From positions 1-33,120 of IMG/VR virus record IMGVR_UViG_3300028268_000004: a DNA stretch of 33,120 nucleotides; one strand, 5' to 3'. A program made the translations under genes and the position numbers. This document shows positions 14,318-22,272 of this stretch, piece by piece. The notes beneath the pieces were generated by a model that saw nothing but the letters and a program-made list of their open reading frames with translations, did not search any database and was not told the DNA's origin. How positions within the stretch are numbered: the first letter of the stretch is position 1; every line of letters starts with the position of its first letter. The stretch comes from a virus.

Positions 14318-17300
14318 TTATAGGCTCTCCCGTCTGGTGGTCAAACCAGTCCGTCCCATTATTTGACCCAACCTTGTGCCCAGTTTGTGGATGTGTCGCG
14401 GTATACAAGTAGGCAACCTCATTTTTTACTGGTTCTGGGATTACCGGAGAAGTCGGAGGAGGTGCGTACGATACTTGGTTTCCTCCGGGGTGCATCATGT
14501 TCAGAATCCTCTGCAAAGTTGGGTCTTGCGATCTTTCCTGCGGGGTCATAGACTTCATAGCTTTAGAGGTGTACTTCTTCATCACCTGTTGGGTCAGGGG
14601 AAGAAGAGCGGTTTTCTCTGAGGGATTCATTTGTTCCATTAATTGGAGATACTCGGTGGCGGGCAGACGCGAAGCCCTTGTATACAGGGAAGCCATCGTG
14701 CTGTCCATCCCCTTCGTATGTTGAAGGTTCTGTTGCATTCTCTTCATTTCGGACTCTTTTAGCTGCCCAGTATTGTAGGTTAGCTTGACCACATCGGGCC
14801 AAGACACTTCTCCAGCACGGACCTGATCCTCAAGATTGATAATCATTCTGTGTCGGGCCTGCTGACTTGGATCTACAAGCCCATCTTCGGAGTGGGATGC
14901 CGCCAAATCTGCCGCCATTTTTCCAGCGGGGGTTTGGAAAGTTCTCGCAGTTCCACCTATCGCCTTCCAGACTTGAGCCGGGGACCCAACTTCGGGACCG
15001 GATCCAGATACCATCTGTCCAATTGATTGTGCGGGGATCGGGGCCATGTTACGGAAAACATCAACCCACAAATCCTGTGGAGACAGCTTTCTGCCATACT
15101 GATCCCTTCCTGAGACCAACTCTTGTCCTGTACGAATAGTCGGGTTTAGGCGACCCGTCAAAAACTGTACGGGATCTGAAGCGGCGTGGAGAAGATCAGT
15201 AGGAAGAATACGGATAGAGAAAACCGTCTCCTTGCCTTCCTTATTTTTGACTGCAAGACCAAATGGGGCTTCATAATGGGCGTTTCCCGTGCCTACCAAA
15301 TTCAGAACACGGGCGATTCCCCACATGCTCATGGCCATCTTGGCTACTTGCTCGCGCCCTAGACCACCTTCATCCTTGTTGAACAAACGGGCACCAGAAC
15401 GCATTTCGGCTTCAAGCCAATCGGGGGCGAGTAAGAGCAATCGACCCCAGTCCTGAGTGGTAGCTGACCGGCCCATCTGTCTCCAATTGATCCCACCGAA
15501 AGTGTCGTTTGTGTGCGAAGCTGCTGCTCTAGCTACGTGATCTACCGACCAATCAGGGTGCGCTTCTTGATACCGATGGTACATTAGCTCCATTGCCCTA
15601 GCTTTCAGGGAAGGAATATACCTTTGGAATAAGAAATTCTCATAAAACTGCATCGAGTTCCCGATGGTTTTTCCAACACCCGGAATTTTTTGAAGTAACC
15701 CGCCGTCCGAAGATAGCCCCTCGCTTTTTCCAGCACTGTGCTCCTGTAGAGACTTGAAGTCAACACCTAGGGTTCCTCCTTGCTCAACACATTTTTTCAG
15801 AATTGTGTCGCTATTTGGATTGGAGGGGTCAATTTTCTCTCCCGACAAAATGTTTGGTCCATCTCCATGAACGGCGTCTTTCAGCGCTCCAATAGGGTTT
15901 ACCCCAACCATAATTCCGCGCAGAGCCTCTTGGACCATGTGGAAAGGAGACAAAGACAGAAGAGTCTTCTTCATCTTGGTTCCCGCCCCAAGCAATGCTT
16001 TCCCTACTGGGTTTCTGGCCAAATCAGATTCAGCGAGGCCGAGACGGTTCTTCAGATATTCTGCATATTCGGGGTGAACACGGATATCCGAGTTTACCAG
16101 GACACTATGCCCCGCCGAATCGTTAGTAGCAAAATTCCACCCACGCATCGCTGAGTTGTTGATAGTGATATAGTCTTGCGGGTCCCAAGCATATTTCTTT
16201 TCGAGAGAGGAGTTGAAGTCTTTTAGACCGGAATAGTCTCCTCTGGCCTGCATGTCCTTTAGGGCAGCAATTTGCTTACGAAGGATGTTGTTTCCTTCAG
16301 GGTCATATTTGGCCTCTTGTTTTCCCGCTTGGTCTTCTAGTTTTTCGATAGACGAAGCGATGTTTTGAGGGTAGACACGAGGGGTAATGTCTCTCAAACT
16401 TCCCTCGTCAAGGAATCTTTCCAAGTCTCCCGTTTTCTGGAGATGTTCAATAACTGGTTTTGCGACAGTGATAAGATTTACTTGGTCGGGACGGATAAAA
16501 GTGGTTGGGTCTTCTCCGTTGGCCCCCGCCACAACCTTTCCCGAGCCGGACAGAACAACCGCAGGTCTTCCGTCAGATCCACGAACAAAGTTATCTCTGA
16601 GGGAGTGAACTAGTTGTTTGTTGGCTGCTGCTTTCAAAAGAGAAGCACGATCCTGAGCAGTAATCTCAACTGGGTCCAATTTCATTTGGGTAGGAGATTT
16701 CAACAACCCAGTCAGGGTAGAATCATACACGCGCTGTTTGGCTTGAGACACACGAGTAGTAAATCGCCCAGATTTGGAATCCGCAGCGACAACCCTACCC
16801 GATGGGTTTTCGTTTTCCCAAGTCCTGTGGAAGTGACCATCAATGTAGTTTGTTAGGAGTCCGTTTCCTGACCCAATTTCGTAATTTCTGTCCTCTTGCT
16901 CTGCCAAGTATTTTGCGGCGTTGACTACATTTTCAGGGACGGTTCCGTTTCCTACTGCGTCGTAAGATCGGATGACTCTATCTTTATACTCTTGAGGTTT
17001 GTCTTTGAATTTATTATCCTTTATCATCTCCTCAAGATTTTCTGGAAGTCCATTTTCAGGACCACCTTCTGGTACCTTGACATCTTCTCCGTTCGCGGCC
17101 CTCAGTACCGCCGCATATTTCTTCGCCAACTCGGGATTAGTTCCTAATTGCCTCTGAGCAATGACCATTGCCAATTCGTCCGCTTTTTTGGCAGCGACTT
17201 CGGGAGTATCTCCTAAAATAGGACGAACAGGTTCGTGGCCGAGAATCTTCCTAGCTTCTTTGGCAACTTCTATCGCGTGTTGTTCGGCTACTGCGTGTTG

Positions 17301-18530
17301 CGCTTCCCTTTCGCGATTAGTTCTATCCAGAGCCAAAAACTCATCATTGGGCCTGAACTTGTCGGTGGATAGTAGGGGTTTGAATAATTCTCCTGCGGAA
17401 GAAAGAGCATGTCCCGCTCCTGCTACTCCCAGCCCGGCACCAGCTAGGGCCTCGGTACCATATTCCAAAGCATGGTCATAGTCTCCTTCTTTCAAGGCAT
17501 CAAGAAAGCGAGGAGACATCGAAGCGGCGGATTCAAATTGTTGCAGGGTGAATCCGGCGTTGAGAATTGTGTTGGCGGTTCTGGATGCTCTCAGCGCGGC
17601 GGCTACGGGGAGATCGGGAACCGCGCTCCGGATAACATGAAACGCCCCTCTCTCCATGGCGTTTCCACCGAGAAGGTCCGCTTCAGTGAGACCGTTCTTG
17701 TAAAGTAGGTCTTGGGCTGTTTTCCACTGGTCTACGTTTGCTCCAGATTCTCTAACCGCGTCTTCAACAGGACTGAAACTTTTCTTAGCCTCCGCAACTG
17801 TTTTCCCAGCATCTGCGAGTTTAGACAGTTCTTCGTCTGAGAATCCGCCGTTGGCTGAAGCCAAAACCGAACGTTCTTCGGGCGCAAGTTCTCCCGCCTC
17901 CAGAGATTTAATCTGAGGGCGGGTTAAGCCAGATTTGGATAAAAGGTTCTGTACTTCTTTGGATCCGAGTTCGGCGTCTCTATTAAGCGGGGACACGACG
18001 GCCCTAGCCCTATTCAGAAGAGACAGATCGTGCCCCCCTGCTTCCAGAGCTTGGTTGATGTAGGGTTCAATAGGTTTTGCGTCCTTGATCGCCTGTAGGG
18101 CCGCTGTGGACGCTTTTGTAGCATTGGCAATTTCTTCTGCGGATAGTCCTGCTTCTTTGAGGGTGGTGGCTCCCGCCGATTCCAAAAGTCCCCCACCGCC
18201 GAAGGTCGCGGCTGTTAGGGCCAGCGAAAGTGGACTTGTCAATCCTCCAACAATGTGCTCTACACCACGTTCGAAACCTCCCGCGCCAGGACGGTCTTCA
18301 GGAAGTCCAAACAAACTTTCCGTGATAGGAGTGTTGGCAAAATCCCACGCACGTTTGTACCAGGGTTGACTTGAGTCCTGGTAAACGTGCTGAGAGGGTT
18401 GTCCAGAAAATGGACTACTGGACTTTCCTCCCCCCAGCATATCAAGAATATCCCCTCCCCCAGACGAAACGGGAGGAGGGGCCGAAGTTTGAGTATTTGA
18501 CTTATTTCCTAGTAGATCGAGGATGTCCAT
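14310..18530 (-). CDS. Giant internal virion protein-like protein (polyvalent type)
   Basis: A 1406-residue protein from ATG 18530 with AGGAA upstream. It starts with repeated short motifs (MDILDLLG, DILDMLGGG) set in Gly/Ser/Pro linkers, followed by long Ala-rich helical regions. Near residues 1005-1045, NDTFGGINWRQMGRSATTQDWGRLLLLAPDWLEAEMRSGARLF recalls the C-terminal LPD-type domain of large polyvalent phage proteins. The C-terminus ends with a small domain (YLYTATHPQTGHKVGSNNGTDWFDHQTGEPI). Proteins of this size at the end of podovirus virion operons are usually ejected into the host with DNA, like T7 gp16; that role is inferred. I see no lytic-transglycosylase motif. An exact operator-like site encodes SPFSGQ near its N-terminus. 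Confidence 0.75.
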   Translation of the reverse strand: MDILDLLGNKSNTQTSAPPPVSSGGGDILDMLGGGKSSSPFSGQPSQHVYQDSSQPWYKRAWDFANTPITESLFGLPEDRPGAGGFERGVEHIVGGLTSPLSLALTAATFGGGGLLESAGATTLKEAGLSAEEIANATKASTAALQAIKDAKPIEPYINQALEAGGHDLSLLNRARAVVSPLNRDAELGSKEVQNLLSKSGLTRPQIKSLEAGELAPEERSVLASANGGFSDEELSKLADAGKTVAEAKKSFSPVEDAVRESGANVDQWKTAQDLLYKNGLTEADLLGGNAMERGAFHVIRSAVPDLPVAAALRASRTANTILNAGFTLQQFESAASMSPRFLDALKEGDYDHALEYGTEALAGAGLGVAGAGHALSSAGELFKPLLSTDKFRPNDEFLALDRTNREREAQHAVAEQHAIEVAKEARKILGHEPVRPILGDTPEVAAKKADELAMVIAQRQLGTNPELAKKYAAVLRAANGEDVKVPEGGPENGLPENLEEMIKDNKFKDKPQEYKDRVIRSYDAVGNGTVPENVVNAAKYLAEQEDRNYEIGSGNGLLTNYIDGHFHRTWENENPSGRVVAADSKSGRFTTRVSQAKQRVYDSTLTGLLKSPTQMKLDPVEITAQDRASLLKAAANKQLVHSLRDNFVRGSDGRPAVVLSGSGKVVAGANGEDPTTFIRPDQVNLITVAKPVIEHLQKTGDLERFLDEGSLRDITPRVYPQNIASSIEKLEDQAGKQEAKYDPEGNNILRKQIAALKDMQARGDYSGLKDFNSSLEKKYAWDPQDYITINNSAMRGWNFATNDSAGHSVLVNSDIRVHPEYAEYLKNRLGLAESDLARNPVGKALLGAGTKMKKTLLSLSPFHMVQEALRGIMVGVNPIGALKDAVHGDGPNILSGEKIDPSNPNSDTILKKCVEQGGTLGVDFKSLQEHSAGKSEGLSSDGGLLQKIPGVGKTIGNSMQFYENFLFQRYIPSLKARAMELMYHRYQEAHPDWSVDHVARAAASHTNDTFGGINWRQMGRSATTQDWGRLLLLAPDWLEAEMRSGARLFNKDEGGLGREQVAKMAMSMWGIARVLNLVGTGNAHYEAPFGLAVKNKEGKETVFSIRILPTDLLHAASDPVQFLTGRLNPTIRTGQELVSGRDQYGRKLSPQDLWVDVFRNMAPIPAQSIGQMVSGSGPEVGSPAQVWKAIGGTARTFQTPAGKMAADLAASHSEDGLVDPSQQARHRMIINLEDQVRAGEVSWPDVVKLTYNTGQLKESEMKRMQQNLQHTKGMDSTMASLYTRASRLPATEYLQLMEQMNPSEKTALLPLTQQVMKKYTSKAMKSMTPQERSQDPTLQRILNMMHPGGNQVSYAPPPTSPVIPEPVKNEVAYLYTATHPQTGHKVGSNNGTDWFDHQTGEPING
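17048..17062. promoter_or_regulatory. Operator-like site inside the giant virion gene
   Basis: GTCCATTTTCAGGAC, one mismatch from consensus, buried in coding sequence about 1.5 kb after the start. Possible intragenic stoperator, or chance. Confidence 0.4.
18401..18415. promoter_or_regulatory. Dispersed palindromic operator-like site 7 (exact consensus)
   Basis: GTCCAGAAAATGGAC on the plus strand; the minus (coding) strand reads the exact consensus. It lies about 115 bp inside the giant virion gene, in a Gly/Ser/Pro linker where it encodes SPFSGQ, so the protein tolerates it. Confidence 0.75.
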
Positions 18531-18566
18531 TATTTCCTAGCCTGATATGCTGTCTAATGTAGATTT

Positions 18567-20297
18567 TTACCGAAAAGTAACGGCGTTTGTACCCTGAAGG
18601 ATAGACTTGGAAGCGGACGGTTCACTCCACCAAGCGGCAGATTGGGCCTTCTTTACTTGTTTGGTGGCATCTTTTTCTTCTTGGCGTTGTTTCTCCGTCA
18701 CCGGAGAAAGTTCTTTGTCCGCTTCTGTGAGAGCTTTAAGCGCCGCAATTTTATCCGCAGGAGTAAGGGGATTTCCTCCCATAGAAGTTGCACTATTGAG
18801 AATAGATAGTTGCTCCGAAAGAGGTTTTTGAGATACCAATAAAGTTTGAACAGCAGAGGACGCAGAAGGGGACAGACCCCGAGAATATTTCTCTGCAATC
18901 TGGGCGACTGGGTTGGCGCTGGTGGATGAGCCTTGAGCAGAACGCCCCATCCCCGCCATTGCTCTCGTTCCGAGACTCGTAATACTTTGGATTTGTGTCA
19001 AAAGTTCTCCCGCCTTTTGCTGAGAAGATGGATCTGACGTATCTGCCACGACGCGAGAATATGTTTGGGTTAAAGCTGGTACCATTTTCTGCATAGATTC
19101 AGCGATGATAACTCTAGACGATGGAGAAAGAGCATCGAAGTTTCCGTTGTTCTTGTTCAGTTCTTGTAAGGCTTTGTTGAAGGACACCTCTTGAGATTTT
19201 CCAAGGTTATCGTCCGAAATTTCTTGACGAATTCTGGAGGTCTCAGTGAGGTACCTAGATCTTTCTGCGCTGTCTTTAGATATCTCCCCCTGAATCTTTT
19301 TCACATTCAAGTCTTGGATCTGACGTCCAAGATTATCCGCCCTCACCCTGTCTGCGTCTTGTTTTACTTGAACATATTGTTGGGAAGTAAGTTGTTTTCC
19401 ATCTTTTAGAATAGATCCATATTCTGGAAATCTATCAAACACTCCGTCTTTGGACCACTGATCGTAGGTAGCTTTTGGGACGGTAATTTTTCCTTTAGGG
19501 TCGAAAGCCGTATAGACCCCCTCATATGTGGGTTTTCCGTTGGCGTCTGCTCCTAGCTTGGTCCCCGTAAGTTCCCAATCAAGAGAACTAGCCCCCGGAT
19601 GATCTTTGATATACTGTTCATGATCTGTTTCAGAGAGTCCAGCGACGACTGGTTCTAGACCAGCATCAACGTACGGTTTAATCTGATTCTTTCCAGCTTC
19701 GGCCAGTTTTTGATGGAGGTCAAAACTCTGTCCTTGCATGGCTTGGTTTATGCGTAGGGTCTCTGTATTGGCTTGGGCAATCTGGGCCTTTCGGACTTGT
19801 TCTTCCGTATCCGCAGACTGCTGTTCTCTTTGTTCTTTATTAGCAGTAAGTTGGTTCTGCCACTGCTGCTGGGCGTCTTGCTTTGCTTGCTGTCCCTGTT
19901 GTTGTTGATTTTGCAGACCGGCTTTAGCCCCGGGCGCGAATCCCCCCATAAATCCTCCGTATGGATTTTGGTTGTGGGCTTCTTCTCCTGCGGCTCCTCC
20001 CATAATAGCACCAGCCAGAATGCTCCTAAACAACTGTCCAGGTTTATTTTGAACCTGTATACCGTTTAGCGTTTGCTGGTACTGAGTAGACGTTCCCATC
20101 AAGGACTGCAAAGCACGATGCCACCCGCTCTGCGGGGGAGTTGTGTTTTGAGCAGGAGTGTTAAAGTTCTGAGTTTGTTGCTGCGGTATTTGAAGGTTGG
20201 AGGTATCTTGAGTCTGTGTTTGTGGATCTGGAGAAGGAGTCGCGTTAACTTGTACGGATTGGACTTCGGGATTCGGCATTAGATTTGATGTGGCCAT
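18567..20297 (-). CDS. Gln-rich coiled-coil virion protein (probable internal/ejection protein)
   Basis: A 576-residue protein that starts at a TAATG overlap. The first 60 residues are Gln/Thr/Pro-rich and disordered. A Gly/Ala hydrophobic stretch follows (FRSILAGAIMGGAAGEEA...GGFMGGFAPGAKAG), then very Gln-rich helical sequence (about 128-190) and more coiled coil near 310-370. The arrangement (low-complexity N-terminus, membrane-active-looking Gly/Ala segment, long helices) fits podovirus internal virion proteins ejected ahead of the DNA, such as T7 gp15-type. No sequence family recognised with certainty. Confidence 0.65.
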   Translation of the reverse strand: MATSNLMPNPEVQSVQVNATPSPDPQTQTQDTSNLQIPQQQTQNFNTPAQNTTPPQSGWHRALQSLMGTSTQYQQTLNGIQVQNKPGQLFRSILAGAIMGGAAGEEAHNQNPYGGFMGGFAPGAKAGLQNQQQQGQQAKQDAQQQWQNQLTANKEQREQQSADTEEQVRKAQIAQANTETLRINQAMQGQSFDLHQKLAEAGKNQIKPYVDAGLEPVVAGLSETDHEQYIKDHPGASSLDWELTGTKLGADANGKPTYEGVYTAFDPKGKITVPKATYDQWSKDGVFDRFPEYGSILKDGKQLTSQQYVQVKQDADRVRADNLGRQIQDLNVKKIQGEISKDSAERSRYLTETSRIRQEISDDNLGKSQEVSFNKALQELNKNNGNFDALSPSSRVIIAESMQKMVPALTQTYSRVVADTSDPSSQQKAGELLTQIQSITSLGTRAMAGMGRSAQGSSTSANPVAQIAEKYSRGLSPSASSAVQTLLVSQKPLSEQLSILNSATSMGGNPLTPADKIAALKALTEADKELSPVTEKQRQEEKDATKQVKKAQSAAWWSEPSASKSILQGTNAVTFR

Positions 20298-20689
20298 TAT
20301 TTATCCTCCAGAAAAAACGACAGCGGGGTCGTCCGGGAAATGGAATCATTTTTTAGTGCGCGTTTGAGAAATTTTACCACTTGCTGTTGGCCCCCAATTT
20401 CCGAGACTCCAAACACGCGTAAAATGTTTTCTAGCTTATCGTTGGAGTCAATTCCAGCACGGGACTCTCCCTTGATCTTAATTTCCAGATCAAATAAACA
20501 GGCGCGAATTCCGGCTAGGGCGGAGGCGAACACTCTGTGCCCCTCCGGGTCTATTACGTTCTTTCCTGGTTTTGAAAAACTCTGCACAAGAAGAGGGTTC
20601 CGAATTTGGTAGGAAAGAGAGTCGGGATTGTTCCAACCCTTGATGCTGGCGATTGCGTCCAAAAGTGCTTCTAGTTTATTTACTGGCAT
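20297..20689 (-). CDS. Virion-operon hypothetical protein
   Basis: A 130-residue protein in the virion operon, sharing TAATG with the next gene. It opens MPVNKLEALLDAIASIKGWNNPDSLSYQIRNPLLV and has a mixed helical body (GHRVFASALAGIRACLFDLEIKIKG, LENILRVFGVS). I recall similar short proteins near internal virion genes in prophages but cannot name a family. A minor structural or assembly role is likely from context. Confidence 0.7.
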   Translation of the reverse strand: MPVNKLEALLDAIASIKGWNNPDSLSYQIRNPLLVQSFSKPGKNVIDPEGHRVFASALAGIRACLFDLEIKIKGESRAGIDSNDKLENILRVFGVSEIGGQQQVVKFLKRALKNDSISRTTPLSFFLEDK

Positions 20690-20691
20690 TT

Positions 20692-21453
20692 TTATCCCTC
20701 ATCCCCCGAACTTCCACCGCCCCATTTTTTTCCTAATCCGGACCCAAGACCACTAGCATAAGATGACGCCGCACCACCCAACACTCCACCTATCGTACCC
20801 CAAGCGCTTCCTTCCGAATTTTCTTTGTTTACGGTACTTGCGGAGCCAAAGGCAGATTCCCCAGCTTGGTTGGCGGCGTTGGCATACCCAGACGGGTTGT
20901 ACGTGCTGGCAACATTCTGTTCTTGTCCTACAGCGTTAAAGTAATTCTGTCTTCCTTGCTGGTATCCCTGCTGGGTGATATTTAGCTGTTGGTTAGACTC
21001 AGTAGAAGCGGCGGAGTTGGCTAATTGAGCGTTTGTTTGTGCTTTTACGCCTGAACCTACAAAAGTATCTCCCCCACCTTGTGCGGCTTGTGATTCTCCT
21101 GTAGCTTGCTTTGCACTCTTATACGCACTAGCCGTTCCGGCGGTTGATTGGGTACGCATGGCCGCGTCCTCCGCATTTGAGAACCCATACTGTCCAACAC
21201 CTTTGTTAACGATTGGGGACAAAGATTTATCAAGAGCATTTAGAATATTACTCTGTTTGGTGAATTGTGTCTTGTAGTCGTTTTGCAGAGTATTATAATA
21301 AGAAGATTGTTGCTGAGCTATGTTTTTCTCAGAATCACTAGCCCCCTTGCAGAGAGCAGCCCTTCCGGTCCAGAAAATGGATTTATCGTATACCCGAATA
21401 TACCTATACTGCCTGTCGCTCCATACGAATTCCGATTTTAAGCAAACGTTCAT
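20692..21453 (-). CDS. Small internal virion-like protein
   Basis: A 253-residue ORF starting at ATG 21453, which overlaps the previous stop and follows AGAGGG. The first 35 residues (KSEFVWSDRQYRYIRVYDKSIFW) do not resemble the rest and span an operator-like palindrome, so translation might start later, though no good internal start is visible. The rest (SSYYNTLQNDYKTQFTKQSNILNALDKSLSPIVNKGVGQYGFSNAEDAAMRTQSTAG...GGVLGGAASSYASGLGSG) is an Ala/Gln/Ser-rich helical protein ending in a Gly/Ala membrane-like segment, much like small internal virion proteins I associate with Acidobacteriota prophages. Confidence 0.68.
   Translation of the reverse strand: MNVCLKSEFVWSDRQYRYIRVYDKSIFWTGRAALCKGASDSEKNIAQQQSSYYNTLQNDYKTQFTKQSNILNALDKSLSPIVNKGVGQYGFSNAEDAAMRTQSTAGTASAYKSAKQATGESQAAQGGGDTFVGSGVKAQTNAQLANSAASTESNQQLNITQQGYQQGRQNYFNAVGQEQNVASTYNPSGYANAANQAGESAFGSASTVNKENSEGSAWGTIGGVLGGAASSYASGLGSGLGKKWGGGSSGDEG
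21368..21382. promoter_or_regulatory. Dispersed palindromic operator-like site 8
   Basis: GTCCAGAAAATGGAT on the plus strand, one mismatch. In the minus-strand sense it lies 71 bp after ATG 21453, in the odd N-terminal extension of the small internal virion gene, just before a GGAAGGG sequence. Confidence 0.68.
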
Positions 21454-21858
21454 TTAGCCCTCTAAGTCAGAAACTTTGATTCTATAGATCTTGTACGGCA
21501 GTTCTTCGAACACATGCTTCGTTGTCATTCGGTTGGTGCCTTCTTCAGTCCCCAAATAGTAAATCTCGTTGACACCCTTAATATGAGCCTGAGTAACTGT
21601 TTCTTGAAACAACTCTTTCATTGCGTTTGCCGTCTGTAGTTTTGTGTTTCCCGGGCGACCAGCATAAGAGTCCATCATGAAGACTTGCTGAACAGGCTGA
21701 TAGGCCATAACTCCTGTTTTGTCGTATGCACATAGCACCATCGTGGACGGGGTTTTTGCCACTTGGGGGTCGAATCCATTATCTGGATTTTCAAGGGACC
21801 AATCAAGAAAACGGCGCTCATCGCCGGGTTTTGCGGGGCGAACAAAAACTAAGGACAT
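21454..21858 (-). CDS. GNAT acetyltransferase-like protein
   Basis: A 134-residue protein (TAATG start overlap). FVRPAKPGDERRFLDWSLEN, VLCAYDKTGVMAYQPVQQVFMMDSYAGRP, KELFQETVTQAHIKGVNEIYYLGTEE and HVFEELPYKIYRIKVSDL follow the strand-helix order of GNAT N-acetyltransferases, ending with the usual aromatic strand. The acetyl-CoA-binding loop (Q/RxxGxG/A) is not clear. GNAT-like proteins commonly sit in podovirus virion operons with unknown substrate. A weak operator-like sequence (ATCCATTATCTGGAT, 21774-21788) lies inside the gene. Confidence 0.62.
   Translation of the reverse strand: MSLVFVRPAKPGDERRFLDWSLENPDNGFDPQVAKTPSTMVLCAYDKTGVMAYQPVQQVFMMDSYAGRPGNTKLQTANAMKELFQETVTQAHIKGVNEIYYLGTEEGTNRMTTKHVFEELPYKIYRIKVSDLEG
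21774..21788. promoter_or_regulatory. Weak operator-like site inside the GNAT-like gene
   Basis: ATCCATTATCTGGAT keeps perfect symmetry of the arms but differs from the consensus at the two outermost bases and one central base. The same outer A/T pair occurs at the site at 28447. Confidence 0.3.
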
Positions 21859-22193
21859 TATGGCACCCTCGTGAGAAGCACATTGATGCTATCGTTTAAA
21901 CGATTGAGTCCGTCCCGAAGATCCTCGCGCAATCCATCAATATCCCCGTGCATTCCGGAATGAAGGTCAGATAGCTTGCTGTTCACGGACTCCAGTTCTA
22001 TTTGTAGGTGGGGTAAATGATTTGTCATGATTGTTTTAAGGTCAGCACGGGTTTCTTCCACGCCTTCCCCAAATCCAATTATTCGTTTGGCGACAAACCA
22101 AGCACGGTAAAAGAAGGTTGCTAGCGCAGACCATCCGATGAGTTCCTGCCAATGTTCTGAGGCCCACTCCATAGGGTTCCAAGGTAATTGCAT
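21858..22193 (-). CDS. Membrane protein with coiled coil, holin-like candidate
   Basis: A 111-residue protein. An N-terminal amphipathic segment leads to one probable transmembrane helix (LIGWSALATFFYRAWFVAKRII, residues about 18-39), then a long coiled coil (VEETRADLKTIMTNHLPHLQIELESVNSKLSDLHSGM...LREDLRDGLNRLNDSINVLL). The layout is similar to XhlA-type holin-associated proteins or to a membrane-tethered virion or lysis factor. It is the first gene after a 79-bp AT-rich gap and has AAAGGA upstream, so it may start its own transcript. Confidence 0.65.
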   Translation of the reverse strand: MQLPWNPMEWASEHWQELIGWSALATFFYRAWFVAKRIIGFGEGVEETRADLKTIMTNHLPHLQIELESVNSKLSDLHSGMHGDIDGLREDLRDGLNRLNDSINVLLTRVP

Positions 22194-22272
22194 GTCTGTC
22201 CTTTGTGTTTGATAATCGAAAACAACTTATTTGAAACCTTAAAATTAATAAACAACAAACGGAGTCGCTTGT
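22194..22272 (-). promoter_or_regulatory. AT-rich intergenic gap, possible leftward promoter
   Basis: This 79-bp gap is one of the longest in the tightly packed leftward block and is markedly AT-rich (for example TTGTTGTTTATTAATTTTAAGG on the minus strand). It is a reasonable place for a promoter driving the membrane protein and the internal virion genes, but I see no convincing -35/-10 pair and no copy of the palindrome. Confidence 0.25.

Noticed and set aside
19415-19429. ATCCATATTCTGGAA as another palindrome copy
   Set aside because: Three differences from consensus and intragenic; kept out of the site list.
20331-20345. GTCCGGGAAATGGAA as another palindrome copy
   Set aside because: Three mismatches including an arm base, inside a coding region; not distinguishable from chance.
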